Part shown: positions 39,673-50,800 of the stretch, piece by piece
Layout: every line of letters begins with the position of its first letter
Position numbering within the stretch: the first letter of the stretch is position 1
Source of the DNA: Andalucia godoyi
Taxonomy: Eukaryota > Discoba > Jakobea > Jakobida > Andaluciidae
NCBI GenBank assembly: GCA_009859145.1
Contig: VRVR01000008.1
Location: 133,494 to 197,493, forward strand
Length of the DNA stretch: 64,000 nt
Reading direction: 5' to 3'
Notes under the pieces: model-generated
What the model was told of the DNA's origin: nothing
What the model saw: the letters and a program-made list of their open reading frames with translations, nothing else
Databases searched by the model: none
Made by a program: the position numbers and the translations under genes

Positions 39673-40820
39673 ATGAGCCGACGATCCGCACATGATTCAT
39701 CGCAGGTCGCGTCCTTTCTGAACCCTGCGAACGGCCTTCGGTATGTTTTCCACCCTCATTTTACAATGTAATTTATGCATTCATCATGCCCATCCTCTTT
39801 CTTCGGGGTGTGCCGTGTCAATGTGTTTTCAGATTTAGATTCGGATTTAGATTCTAACGCATCATGAATGTCTGTATGTCTTTATGGACGGATGGACGGA
39901 TGGACGTGTAAATTAGTGGTGAAATGGAGCGCAAAGGAATCAAGCCAAAGGACCATGCAGCGGAGAATGTAAAGAAGCTCCGGGATGCGCAGGAAGCCAA
40001 TCGAACAAAGCGGACTGAAGCGCTTGAGGCGAGAGATCCGGTTGCAGAGTTTAAGCTTTCGAAATTCAAGAATGTCGAATCCGTGGTTTCCAAGTCTCTT
40101 CGCGAACAACGGGAACACCAGCACGATGCAACATTGTCGGCGTCGAGTGTCGGTGTGAACAATGAGAACACGAACAACATGCACCATAGTGGTAATGGCA
40201 GCAGCAGCAACGACACCAACAATAGCAGTGGGTATCTGAAGGCACATACGTTGGAAGATCGGTCGCAAAAGATGCTTGTTGAAAAAAAGGCCAGCGTCCC
40301 TCTGGATCTTCGAGTGCGGTCCAAAGTGAAGCCTTCCTTGCCTGATTTTTCACGGAACCCTCTCTCTCTGCATGATGGAGGCGCCGACGACGGCGACGAG
40401 AGCAGCAAGAAAAAGAAGGATTTTATTTCGACGAATGCAGTGAGCGTCATTCAATCCAAAAAGTTCGACGGGCCGCAGCCGCGCAAGGAAAAGGAGAAGG
40501 ACGCGTTGGCCTTGGGGAAAGTGCCCGAGTATCTCGTGGCGAGAAAGGCCGAGATGGCCGAGAAGAAGATGGAAGAGATGAAGCGGAAGGAAGAAGAGGC
40601 GCGGCCAAAGGGGCTTACGCTGCTTTCAGAAGACGAGCGAGTCGCTACGCTTCAGAACCTTGTGCGCTCCAAAGAAGACATTATCGCGGAGCTCCACCGA
40701 CTCCCGTTCTCGGATACGATGCGTGTCGTCAAGAAGCGAACGGAGCTCGATCAGAAAATCGGAGAGATCGAGGCAGCCATTCTCATCTTTTCCCGTGAAA
40801 AGGTCTACATCCAAGAGTAG
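39673..40820 (+). CDS. Enkurin-domain ciliary protein (one intron)
   Basis: 323 residues from exons 39673-39740 and 39917-40820. The 176-nt intron begins GTATGT and ends AATTAG, with CTAAC at 39854-39858. The phase-2 join yields GLRGEMERKGIKPKDHAAEN, restoring the family's conserved N-terminal pattern (PKDHxxENV). A middle block has FKLSKFKNVESVV. The enkurin domain fills the last 100 residues: GKVPEYLVARKAEMAE, LTLLSEDERVATLQNLVRSKEDIIAELHRLPF, ending AILIFSREKVYI. Enkurin and ENKD1 proteins are axonemal or basal-body microtubule-associated proteins; enkurin itself lies inside doublet microtubules. Its presence argues for a ciliated organism. Unspliced, the frame would start at ATG 39924 and lose 26 residues. 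Confidence 0.88.
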
Positions 40821-41511
40821 CACCAGAGTCCAATCGTCATCACGCCCACATCCGCTCATCCCTTATGACTCATACCAGGTACTTGTACACTTACGTTCTT
40901 CACTTCTTTTTTGTTTACTATTCATATTAATTAATGAATGGATTAATTTAATATTCCTTTCTTCTTGACTTACAACCTTCTTGACTCGCTCTCCCGCTTC
41001 CCAGTAAGGTAGCACACGGCACACTGCACAGGATTCGCAGATTCGGACGCTTCGCAGAATCTCTGATTCATGACGGCGTTTTTTTTTGTTGTTGTTGTTG
41101 TTTTTTTGTTGGACTGGCCTATAATATTGGGGAAGCTGCGGGCTGTAGTCTTTGGGAGGCCCGCAAGCCCCAACTCCCGAGTCCTTCAACACAAAGTGCT
41201 ACATTCGCAAAGTTGCCTAAGTCCCACTGCTTGTGCAAAAACTCATTAATGGCGTATCCTCTGTGTGTTTGACAAACAGTGTATTCTTTTCTTTTCATTT
41301 TTGTTTTACTCACTGAGAATTATTAGGAAGCACATCCCGCGCCATTATATTTTTGGTCGTTTGTTTCGCTCCAGCCAAGTCTTTTTTTTTTTTGTTTGAG
41401 ATTTGTTGTATTTTTGAGGTTTGCAGAGCATTTTGCTGAATACTGCGTTTCCGGTGGCATTCCGATTATTTGTTCAGTTTGTACAGTATTAGTAATTACT
41501 AAGGAGAGAAA

Positions 41512-41568
<57 letters not shown>

Positions 41569-41581
41569 GCAGTATTGAGAA
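40821..41581. other. Intergenic region upstream of NCS-1-like gene
   Basis: 761 bp. T-rich runs at 41083-41108 and 41383-41393, and a compound (GT)n(GA)n at 41513-41569 directly before the next start codon. Minus-strand frames at 41119-41313 and 40970-41173 have no recognisable motif. No tRNA or snRNA signature was seen. Confidence 0.45.
41513..41569. repeat. Compound microsatellite (GT)n(GA)n
   Basis: About 14 GT units then 14 GA units, ending 12 bp before the ATG of the NCS-1-like gene, so it lies in its 5'UTR or core promoter. Confidence 0.98.
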
Positions 41582-42142
41582 ATGGGAAACCAACGGTCGA
41601 TGATGAAAAAGGACGAGCTGGATCAGCTTGTCGCGGCTTCGCACTTTTCTCGGGAAGAGCTGCAGCAGCTCCACAAGCAGTTTATGGATGAGGCGCCTAC
41701 TGGGATCGTTTCGCGAAAAGATTTTACCGGGCTTGCAAGTGTGATGGGAATCCGGGATCCGTTCATGGTCGATCTTGTCTTTTCCAGTTTCGATCTGAAC
41801 CGCGACGGCGCAATCGAGTTCACAGAGGTTATTCTTGCAATGTCGTGCATGATGCGCGGGTCGCCAGACGAAAAACTCGAGTTTGCGTTCAATCTGTACG
41901 ATATTGACCACGACGGATTCGTCACCCGAGACGAAATGCTCAGGATTGTCACCGCGCTGTATCGGATGCACGGGGACCTCGTTTCCGTTCAGGGTGAGGC
42001 ATTTGAGACCCCAGAGCAGCTTGTCTCCAAAATCTTTGCCGACATGGACATGAATGAAGACGGAAAGCTCTCTCTTGAGGAATACAAGGAAGGCGCCCTC
42101 AGGGATCCGTGTGTTGTCCAAGGGCTCTCACTCTTCCGTTAG
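41582..42142 (+). CDS. NCS-1/frequenin-like neuronal calcium sensor
   Basis: 186 residues from ATG, almost the length of NCS-1 (190). It starts MGNQRS, an N-myristoylation signal. Four EF-hand positions: the first is degenerate, as in the family. The second has the loop DLNRDGAIEFTE, the third DIDHDGFVTRDE and the fourth DMNEDGKLSLEE, all with intact calcium ligands. Between EF3 and EF4 is the family's longer linker, and the end GALRDPCVVQGLSLF matches NCS-1 (xxDPxIVQALSLY). It is expected to be a membrane-associated calcium sensor acting on targets such as PI4-kinase. A recoverin or KChIP-like role is less likely. Confidence 0.88.
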   Translation: MGNQRSMMKKDELDQLVAASHFSREELQQLHKQFMDEAPTGIVSRKDFTGLASVMGIRDPFMVDLVFSSFDLNRDGAIEFTEVILAMSCMMRGSPDEKLEFAFNLYDIDHDGFVTRDEMLRIVTALYRMHGDLVSVQGEAFETPEQLVSKIFADMDMNEDGKLSLEEYKEGALRDPCVVQGLSLFR

Positions 42143-42411
42143 AGAGTGAGCTACGACATTGTCTAATTGTGAGTGTGTGTTTTTTCAGTTGTGCTTCGTC
42201 TTTGCTCCATTTGCGTGCATTTGTTTCCGCGCTCTCCGCCGTCTCTCGATGATTTCTCTGCTTCCTTGTCACTCGCCAGCACATGCCAGCTTTTCACTGT
42301 GGAGATTCCGACTCATGACGCTGCCATGTAACGTCTTCCAACGTTCTTTTTATTGCATAAACATTACAAATGCTATAGTCTTGGAACGTGTACACGGTCG
42401 TCTTCTTCTTC

Positions 42412-45400
42412 TTACTCCTCGTCTTCGTCATCGTCAAGTAAGTTTTTGGATCGTGTAGCAGCCCGCTTTGACGTCCGCGAAGACTGTGACTTTGCTGGAA
42501 CTGCAGCTGCGATCACTTGTTTCCGGCTGCGAGAGGATCGTGCTTTTGGTACCACCGCTGCCTCCTCCCCTTCCTCCTGCAACTGCTCTTCTTCTTCTTC
42601 TTCTTCTTCCTCATCATCATCATCACCACCATCGCCTTCTTGATGCGCATCGTGTTCATCATCATCACCTTCTTCGTCGTCGGACTCGACTTTCTTCTGA
42701 CTTCGTCCACGGCCACTTGTCCTTTTAGGTGCTGTTGCTTTTCCTCGCGCTGAACGGGCAGCGCGTTTCTTCGGAATCTCAACAGTTTCTTCTTGCTCAT
42801 GCAGCTGCTCGGCAGCTTTGGAGTCTGCTTCAATTGGCGAGTCTGCGACCGCGGAACGAGCCACACTTCCGCGACTGAGCCGCCGAGGTTCGCGAGTAGC
42901 CAACTTTGCCTTTTGTTCACCGTCCATGTTGTTCAGCGCTTCTTCACGCGACCTGGCAATCTTTTGCTCAAAATCATCATATAGAACCTTGGACTCTGCT
43001 TTGGAGAACTTCCGCATCTTGCTGATGATCGCAAGGAATGACTCGAAGGACTCGTCATCCACGAGCGCGTCTTGGTAGTTCTTGAAATTCTCGGTCAACT
43101 TCTTGAATGTCTTATCGGAATAGGAAAACAGCGACAGCGCAAAAGAAAGGCACTTCCAGGTATGTGCACTTTGGGACCGAAATCGCACACAAATCTTCTC
43201 TACAAGTGCCTCAGTCTGCCGCTCCTTGTCCACGATGTACTCGCCAATCAAGTGCCGGGACACGTTCTGGAACGCAGAAACGGGAAAGGCCTCGTCAGCA
43301 GACAGAGCGCCGAAAATGTCTGGGAGAATGTTGTACACATTATTCGAAGACTTCGTGGACATTTCTTTGAAGAAGAGTCTGGCCAGGCTTGCGATGCGGA
43401 CATCCGGATCTTCTAATAATTTGGCAATTTGTGCACCATGGTCCTTAATCTTGATCATGTCGTTCAGCAGCAAGTGTGAGATTACCATAAAGGACGTTTT
43501 TCGCACAAACGTGTTCCGATCGGACAGGCGGTGGAACAAATATGGAGACCACGGTTCAAGGACATTCGGAAAGCGGAAGCACATGTCACCCAGCGCAACG
43601 GCAATGTTAGCGCGAACAGATTGATCCCGGGAGTTTTCGAGGTTCGTAACCAGGACCTGGAGATTTTGCATGCAGTAATCACGATTCAATGCCATCAGCT
43701 TTGACAGTGCGACAGTGACCGCAATACGAACCCTCTCCTCCAAGTCGTGCAACACGGAAGGGACAATGCACGCCTTCAAATGCGGCACAACATCGGAAAC
43801 AAGCTGATTTTGCGTCACCAGCTTCGCCAGCGCCCTCTCCTTCTCGGCGTCAATTTCTGCCAGCATGGCTCCCACCTGATCAAGCTCCTTCTGGATACCA
43901 GATCCTGCCTCCGCTTCGGAATCGCGCAAGATACGATGCTTCTTTTCGTCGAAATTCTTCTCCGTCGCAACATACTCCCGGAAGCAGAAATGTGCAACCG
44001 CGTGCAATGTGGACGCTGCCAAATTGGGATTCGCAGAGCGAATGATTTCCACGAAAGCAGCGGAAGTAGGAGATTCTGAACGGTCGCTATCAGCAGAAAC
44101 AACCGCCGAAGACTGCACTTGATTCCATGCGCTGGACACAAAGTTGAAAACGAGCTTCGAGGGATCTTCGCAAAGGGCGTAAACGGCATCAAAGCACTTG
44201 GTGAGCGCTTCGTAATCCATGTCCCCGGACTCCATCATGACTCTGCAGATTTGCAGCATCTGATCAAACAGTTTGTGGTTGGCAGCATACTTTTCAATTT
44301 GCACAGGCATTCCTGGCAATGCGGAAGTACCAAACTTGGACAGGGCACTGCAACCAACTTTGAACAAAAACGGTTCCTGAACGGCGCGGGGACCAAAGGA
44401 CACTTCGGTAAGGGATTTCATTCTTGTTTGCACAATGCTGGGGCGTCCAGCAGCCAGCATCGACAGCAGCAAAAGTGCACACTGGCTTTCCTCCGCCGTC
44501 CACGACGGTGCCATGTGTTCTGTCTCTGCGCGGCACGCCGCATCCCAAAGAACATGGACCAGTTTATGCCGCTCGTCCACGGGACCGTACTTTGCAGCGC
44601 GTGAGGCATCATTGTTGTTCACGTCTTCAACGGACCGCTTCTCAACTCCTCCATTAACAGCAAGGCGCTTCAAGATTTCTTCCAGTGAGGTCACCTCGGC
44701 AATATCTGCACGGTTCAGCATGCCCAGCAACCGTCGAACGGATTCCGCACATCCGCTATCCTCGCGAACAAACAAATCGCGGAAGCATTCGATGACAGTC
44801 CGACGCACCGCTTCGTCGTGAGAAAAGGCCAGAACAAACATCTTTCGAATCCCAGCCTCGGCGCTTTCCATGTGAAACGAGTATGCAACCTTGAAAAATC
44901 GAACTGCCTCTGCAGCGTCCGACGACGTAGACGATCCTAGCAAGTGGACGGCCTCCAGCAATGCAGCCTCCAGTTTCTTCAGGAAGCGAATGCCTTCCTG
45001 TGCATCATGAATGACGGCGAGCATTTTGTGATAAGAGTCCGGCTTGTCAGACACCGAAGGAACATGTTCGGTTTCAACCACGTCAATGGGCGTGTCGCCC
45101 AGGCCCGCTTCCTCCGCTTGCACGACAGTCTTTTGCCTTGAATCCAAATCCAGAATCTCTCCATACTGTTTCTTGAACTGCTCTTCCAATATTCGCAACC
45201 GCTCCTCAGCAACCGATCGCTTCAGAATGGGTCCGAAGGGCTGGAACTCAAGAAGAGAGCCCAGACATGCGCACGCGGCGCGTCGAACAAAAGCAGACTT
45301 GTCCAACAAGCGAGAACTGCAATGAAATGCGACATCAACAAGCTTGTCTCGAGGGACGCACTTGTGTTCGATTAGGAAGCCCCATGTTTGACAAACAACA

Positions 45401-46593
45401 GATCGCACATACGCATTCTGGTCTCGAAAACGCTCGAACAGGATGGAAAAATAGTCTTCTCGATACTTTGTAAAATCATGTCCTTCTGTCCCGGAATATG
45501 CATAGATGATGTGGCCAAGTGTTGAAATGATGGCATTGCGAATCGTGTATGCTTGGCAATTGAGGAATGGCAGGAGCGACCCCATTGCTCGCAGGATTTG
45601 CTTAGGAATTCCTTCCCCGACTTGCTTGAGAAACGTAGCCAAATTTTTGACTCCGCCAGCAGCATCATTCGCAAAGTCTGCCGGATCCAATCTCCCGATC
45701 TGTCGAATCAAGTCTCGAATGAAATCCTCCCCGTTGTTCTCGGAAACCTTGCGCATGACATCGGCCAAATACACGGGGTTCTGCTCCTTTTCTGATTTGA
45801 ACAAGACACGGAGCAGCGACGCAACAAATCCGTCCGAGTTTCTCATCGACGCCAACACGTGTGAAAAAACCGATGCAATGTAATCCAGCATCTCCTTATC
45901 TGCAAAGACGAGCTCACTTTCGATGACCGAGAGAACCCCGGAAGCCACGTTTCCTACAAGATCGTCATCAATTTTTTCGGACCCAAAAACACGCGGTACG
46001 TCCATGACGTCGAACATGCCTGCGACTCGCTTCATGAGCTCGCATTTCGCACGTACAACATCGAAGCCAAACACCGCAGTGACACCACCAGAAGCGTTCT
46101 TCTTTGCTTTTGACCCTCTTCCAGTAGTTGTGGTTGGCATTTCCGTAGCCGCGACTTTTGCATGTTCGATATCCATTTGGACTACAAGCCATACCGACAG
46201 AAACAAGTAGATCTTCACGGCAATTTTGTGGATCGCGAATACTTTGAGGACGGCATCCGATTCATCTGTCTTAGGAACGGACTGAAGCCGAACAAGATCA
46301 TTTGTCATCTTTTGGAACTGCTCAATGACGACAGAAACCAGGTCTTTTCGAACATCTGGAGGCAAATGCTCGAATCGCTTAATGAGAACGTACAGTTTGA
46401 CCAGGTTCGGTTGGTCGGTGATCGAGACCGACTTGTTTGACAGCGCCACGTGCACTTCCTGGAGAGTATCGCGCGGATGGGAAGGCATATCATCTTGACG
46501 AGGAATGTAGTACTGACTCGGCTTGCGCTGCGAGCTGTCCACAGGCTCTTCTAGCTCCACCGGATGGATCGGGACTTGAAAAACAATATCCAT
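42412..46593 (-). CDS. Condensin complex subunit 1 (NCAPD2/Cnd1/Ycs4 type)
   Basis: 1393 residues from ATG, the usual length. It is a HEAT-repeat subunit of condensin I that, with the SMC2-SMC4 ring and kleisin, compacts mitotic chromosomes. HEAT repeats occur throughout (for example RNAIISTLGHIIYAY, RSVVCQTWGFLIEHK, RRAACACLGSLLEF). The Cnd1 hallmark is near residues 1030-1150: VRANIAVALGDMCFRFPNVLEPW, LSDRNTFVRKTSFMVISHLLLNDMIKIK, LARLFFKEMSTKSSNNVYNILPDIFG. The last 180 residues are disordered with basic SRGRxTAPKRTSGRGR-type and strongly acidic stretches, as in other CND1 C-termini that carry nuclear localisation and CDK sites. No internal stop or frame change. Confidence 0.93.
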   Translation of the reverse strand: MDIVFQVPIHPVELEEPVDSSQRKPSQYYIPRQDDMPSHPRDTLQEVHVALSNKSVSITDQPNLVKLYVLIKRFEHLPPDVRKDLVSVVIEQFQKMTNDLVRLQSVPKTDESDAVLKVFAIHKIAVKIYLFLSVWLVVQMDIEHAKVAATEMPTTTTGRGSKAKKNASGGVTAVFGFDVVRAKCELMKRVAGMFDVMDVPRVFGSEKIDDDLVGNVASGVLSVIESELVFADKEMLDYIASVFSHVLASMRNSDGFVASLLRVLFKSEKEQNPVYLADVMRKVSENNGEDFIRDLIRQIGRLDPADFANDAAGGVKNLATFLKQVGEGIPKQILRAMGSLLPFLNCQAYTIRNAIISTLGHIIYAYSGTEGHDFTKYREDYFSILFERFRDQNAYVRSVVCQTWGFLIEHKCVPRDKLVDVAFHCSSRLLDKSAFVRRAACACLGSLLEFQPFGPILKRSVAEERLRILEEQFKKQYGEILDLDSRQKTVVQAEEAGLGDTPIDVVETEHVPSVSDKPDSYHKMLAVIHDAQEGIRFLKKLEAALLEAVHLLGSSTSSDAAEAVRFFKVAYSFHMESAEAGIRKMFVLAFSHDEAVRRTVIECFRDLFVREDSGCAESVRRLLGMLNRADIAEVTSLEEILKRLAVNGGVEKRSVEDVNNNDASRAAKYGPVDERHKLVHVLWDAACRAETEHMAPSWTAEESQCALLLLSMLAAGRPSIVQTRMKSLTEVSFGPRAVQEPFLFKVGCSALSKFGTSALPGMPVQIEKYAANHKLFDQMLQICRVMMESGDMDYEALTKCFDAVYALCEDPSKLVFNFVSSAWNQVQSSAVVSADSDRSESPTSAAFVEIIRSANPNLAASTLHAVAHFCFREYVATEKNFDEKKHRILRDSEAEAGSGIQKELDQVGAMLAEIDAEKERALAKLVTQNQLVSDVVPHLKACIVPSVLHDLEERVRIAVTVALSKLMALNRDYCMQNLQVLVTNLENSRDQSVRANIAVALGDMCFRFPNVLEPWSPYLFHRLSDRNTFVRKTSFMVISHLLLNDMIKIKDHGAQIAKLLEDPDVRIASLARLFFKEMSTKSSNNVYNILPDIFGALSADEAFPVSAFQNVSRHLIGEYIVDKERQTEALVEKICVRFRSQSAHTWKCLSFALSLFSYSDKTFKKLTENFKNYQDALVDDESFESFLAIISKMRKFSKAESKVLYDDFEQKIARSREEALNNMDGEQKAKLATREPRRLSRGSVARSAVADSPIEADSKAAEQLHEQEETVEIPKKRAARSARGKATAPKRTSGRGRSQKKVESDDEEGDDDEHDAHQEGDGGDDDDEEEEEEEEEQLQEEGEEAAVVPKARSSRSRKQVIAAAVPAKSQSSRTSKRAATRSKNLLDDDEDEE

Positions 46594-47008
46594 TCCGTCT
46601 GTTTGAAAAATACGTTCCTTCTTTTTCTTATTTTGACTAATTCAAAAGAGAAAGAAATAAACCACAAATTCTACAAGGGTTTGGATGAACGGGATATGTA
46701 GTATTTAAGTATGGTCAAAACAAAACCTTATAATAAAATGGAGAAAGGGGAAGTTGCTGATGCATTTCGAAATTCAGCGTCCGTTCAGAGAAAGGCTTCT
46801 GGGAAAAAATGCGCGGGCGAGGTTTTCCAATTGCGGCACAGTAACGGTCTAGCATCACATACGGAGAGTTGAGGCTAGCGTGTCGTCCAGATTCCACACT
46901 GTCACTTGAAGAGCAGCGCCTTTTATGCATGCTCAACAAGCTGTTTTGAGAGGGCTGAGTGTGTGAGGAACCGCAACAGCACAGCAGCACAACAGCACAA
47001 AGCACGGA
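46594..47008. other. Divergent intergenic region
   Basis: 415 bp between condensin subunit 1 and the Tma17-like gene. Ends in a CAGCA-rich stretch (46970-47000). No gene was recognised. Confidence 0.5.
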
Positions 47009-47443
47009 ATGTCTGGGAGTGCAAAGAGACCGATTGATGAGTATCCGGAGCATCAGATTCTGCCAGGAGTAACAATCACTGATTTCCGTAACTCCACAGA
47101 TCTGAACGCTGATTTGCAGCACTCGAGAGAGGAATCGGCGCACAGCGGTGGTGGTGATGGCGGTGGTGAGGAATCCGGGGTTCTTCTTCTTCTTCAAGCT
47201 GCGATTGAGCGGATAGAAACGGCTCTGTTCCACTTGCGGCGATCAAACCAAGAAATGCACGAGTACGATCCGGAAGGAAAGGACCCTGAGCTGGTGGACG
47301 CCATTGCCGAGAACGTCATTGTCATGCAGAGATATGAATCCAAAGTTGAGGAGCTTCGAAGAGAACTCGGGATCCATGCCCCGTGTGCTGCGGCGTCGCA
47401 GCCGGCCGAGAGTAACTCGTCGCGGGACGGACTGGATGTCTAG
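47009..47443 (+). CDS. Tma17/Adc17-like coiled-coil protein (possible proteasome assembly chaperone)
   Basis: 144 residues from ATG. The centre is a helical hairpin: IERIETALFHLRRSNQEMHEY, then DPELVDAIAENVIVMQRYESKVEELRREL. This pattern (I....HL.RSN..L..Y followed by ...ENE.V...Y..RV..L) is close to my recollection of yeast Tma17/Adc17, a chaperone for Rpt6-Rpt3 pairing in proteasome base assembly. The N-terminus (KRPIDEYPEHQILPGV) and the Ala/Ser-rich C-terminus are variable. The match is short, so other small coiled-coil families are possible. Confidence 0.4.
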   Translation: MSGSAKRPIDEYPEHQILPGVTITDFRNSTDLNADLQHSREESAHSGGGDGGGEESGVLLLLQAAIERIETALFHLRRSNQEMHEYDPEGKDPELVDAIAENVIVMQRYESKVEELRRELGIHAPCAAASQPAESNSSRDGLDV

Positions 47444-47814
47444 GAATGGGAGAACCCTGCTCCCGTTTCCTGTTGTCCGTAGTCCTGTCCTGTTGGGGGA
47501 GCCCCGCATCGTTTCCGTGAGTTCCATGTCTGCTTATACATCCTACCTGTCCGATCCTTTCACGCGTTCTTGCTGGTGATGGCTGATGAGAGAGAGGTTT
47601 GCGGGCTCCGGACCTTCACCATCAATCTGTCTGCCAGCGTGTGCGTTGAGAGAGATTAAATGTTCCCAATCGAATGCATAAACAGCCAACAAGTAATTGT
47701 TAATTGTGTGTGATACGTGTGTACCTGTGTGCGTCTGTATATATATTTTTGCTCTGCCTTGTGTGTGCTGAGCGTCGTAACCGGAGTTGTTTCGTGCCGA
47801 TCAATTCGACACAC

Positions 47815-50800
47815 ATGGCCGACAAGCTGTATTCGCCCAGCCCGCCGGTTTCGGCAAGGTATGCCCCGCCGTCCGCCTCGATGTTTTCCTCAAATCATAA
47901 TAACAGTGGTGCAATGTATGACCCGTACGCAAATACACCGAGAGCAACGCTCATCCCGTTTCGGCCGCCTCCAGTTCATGTCGAAGAGGAGTTCAAACGA
48001 TCGAATGATTTTCGAAAGGAAGCCCAGTTGGAGATGCAGGTGCAGCGAGATGCTCTGGAAGGTCGAACTGACTCGGGTCTTCTTCCACGGCGGGAATCCT
48101 TTCCACAGCCAATGAGCAAGAGAACGAAGATTTTTGTTGCTGTGGCTGTGATCCACATGGTTGTGTTGTGGATGATTGCGGCCGTGCTGGCGTATAATTT
48201 TTGGTATACGTGGACTGTGGATCACCAGCAATATGCGGTGCTTGATCAATTGCGAGCGCTGAGCGTTCAGTCCGAGCGTCTTCTTCTTTTTTCCATGGGT
48301 AATCAGAATCCAATTGTCCGTTCCGAGCACGGGTCCTCTGTGGTTGAAGTTTCTGCGCCATTGTCGTTTTCTGCCGTCGTGCTAAGATCCAACAACTACT
48401 TTTCCACGTCGCTGAATTCCACCGCGGATGGTCAGATTGTGTTGAAACGAAATGAGTCCATTCTCTTGCAGAGTTCGACGGCGGATCATCGGACATGGCT
48501 CAATGGAAATCTGACGCTGGAGTACGTGGACGCCACGACCTGGGCTGTTTCGCATCTGTACACTCCCCGCGATGCTTCCCATCTTCACGTGCTTGGGCAC
48601 CAGCATTCGTCGCTTCGGTCTGCATCCTCAGACGTTCTTCGTGCATTGTATCAATTGCGCTTCAAAGACGGGGAGTTTGCCATCAGTCGAAACAGCAGCG
48701 ATATCCTGCAGATTTTGGACGGTTCTATTTCGATGCAAACCGAGCTGAATGGCGGAACTCTGTGGATGAACAGAATCCGATTCTCTCGCGACTCTCTCTT
48801 TGTCTACAATATGAGTTTAACCCCCCTGTCTCTGACGTCGAATGCGACCCAGTCCCCGTTTTTGATTTCATCGGAAGGAGGCCTTGTTCTCCGAACACCG
48901 CGCACGAACCGCAGTGATGCAGGTCCTGCATACGCGCCGCCAGCAGCCCCCACAGTGGTTGTCTCGACGAATGGTCTCATCATGAATACATCAAAGGTTT
49001 CTTGGAACGCACCGACGTCGTGGTATCGTGTGGGGGCAGATGATTTCTTTTTGCACGTGACAAATAGCACTGCTGCGTCTGGTTCTCTCGCAACAATTAC
49101 GACCTTTCATTCCACGAACCTATCCAAGCCGCTGTCCACCCTGTCACTGAGCTCGTTCGTCGTGGATGTAAAGGACGTGTTTCTGACGTCGATTCATGGG
49201 GAGGAAATGGTTCTGCAATCCCCGTCGATGGATACGCAGCTGAAGATTGGGCAGCTGAAGATTCGATCCGTGGATTCAACTCGAGTTGTCACAGTTTCGC
49301 AAGAAGATGTGCCGCGTATTCTCATGTCTCCAGGCAATTTGATTATTAATTCCTCTACGATAGTAGCGCAGCGAGTTGTCGTGTTCCCTCGGGCGGATGC
49401 GACGACTGTCTTGGGAAGCCCGGCAGTCGGCTATGACCTGACCATTTTTGCTGCCAACCAGACAATGCAGACAAACACAACGCTGATCGATTTTGAAAGA
49501 TCGTTCGGACGCATCGACAGCATTGACACGATTATGATGTACTCTTCTGTCGGCTCGATGTACATGGACACGTTGTATCCACTCAGAGCTGTCGACCGCC
49601 ACTCGATCCGGGGTTCGGTTCGGAACATTACGTCTTTCTCTGACATGCAGCTCTACTGGTCGAATTCAACGTTTCACACAACAACTGGGGGTGTGACGAT
49701 CCTCGTTTCCAACAGATCTGAGGCACTCTACGTCCAAGGGTCGCAGCGAATTGTTGCTGGCTGGCTGCGATTGGAAGGCCAAAGCTCGGTGATTGCGGGG
49801 CGGTGCATGGAAATTGATTTCAACAGAACCACAATTGCTTCGTTTGCGTCTCCAGTGCTGTCGATCTCTGCCCCGAATATATCCATCCTTGCTCTGCAGA
49901 ATATCAATCTGCAATCGGAGAACATGGCTGCACGAGTGGGATCCGTTTCTGTGGTGGTGCAGAGTACGTTCAACATGACAGCATCTGGAGGCTTGTTTGT
50001 ATCGTCCCCGGCTTCTCTGTTTGCGGATGTCAACACCGTTGACGTGAATTCAACTAACTTTTTGTTGAAAAGTTCTCGAGATATTCTGTTTAGAGCGTCG
50101 AATGGAAACCGAGATGCGACGTTTGAAATGCTCCCCAATGGGCAAATTTTAATCTCTGGTTTCGTCTCCATCTTGAATGGAAACGTCAGTGCGGATGCGT
50201 CTTCCATCCGCCTCAACTCGACATCTGCGGTGTCCGTTGTTGGTTCGTCTTCTGTCATCGCGAGCTCGCCCTTGATTCAGCTCTCGTCTATATCCGCCTC
50301 GCAGTCTTCTTTTTTTACGCAGAATGCATCCACTATTTCCATAAGCACCGGTGCGCTGTTGTTCAATGTGTCCGCGGCAATGACCTTCAACGACGCAATT
50401 TTCCTGGGACAAACGACGTCGAGGCTTTCGCGCGGAGCAGGAGGGTATGTAGAGTTCTCTTCCGCAGGGACACCCGGGGCCACGTTGACCTCGCCGAATA
50501 TAATGGTCACCTCACCGAACCTGACTCTGGAGTTCTCCTCTCTGCGAGTATCGTACGTCTCCGTAAGCAATGTTCCGACGTTGCAATTGCTGAATGTAAA
50601 CTCGTCGGTGTCGCCGATCGCACTTGTGGCGGGCGGGTCATCGTTCCGGATCTATCGTCAAGATAGTCTCACCGCGCAGCCAGGTGGTCTGACGAGCTTG
50701 GAAGGGCAGTCTGCGTGTCCTGGATGCGGATCAGGGGGCTCTCTCTCGTTGCATGCTGGAGACGGGCATTCATCATCGTCAACCGATTCGGGAGGCCACG

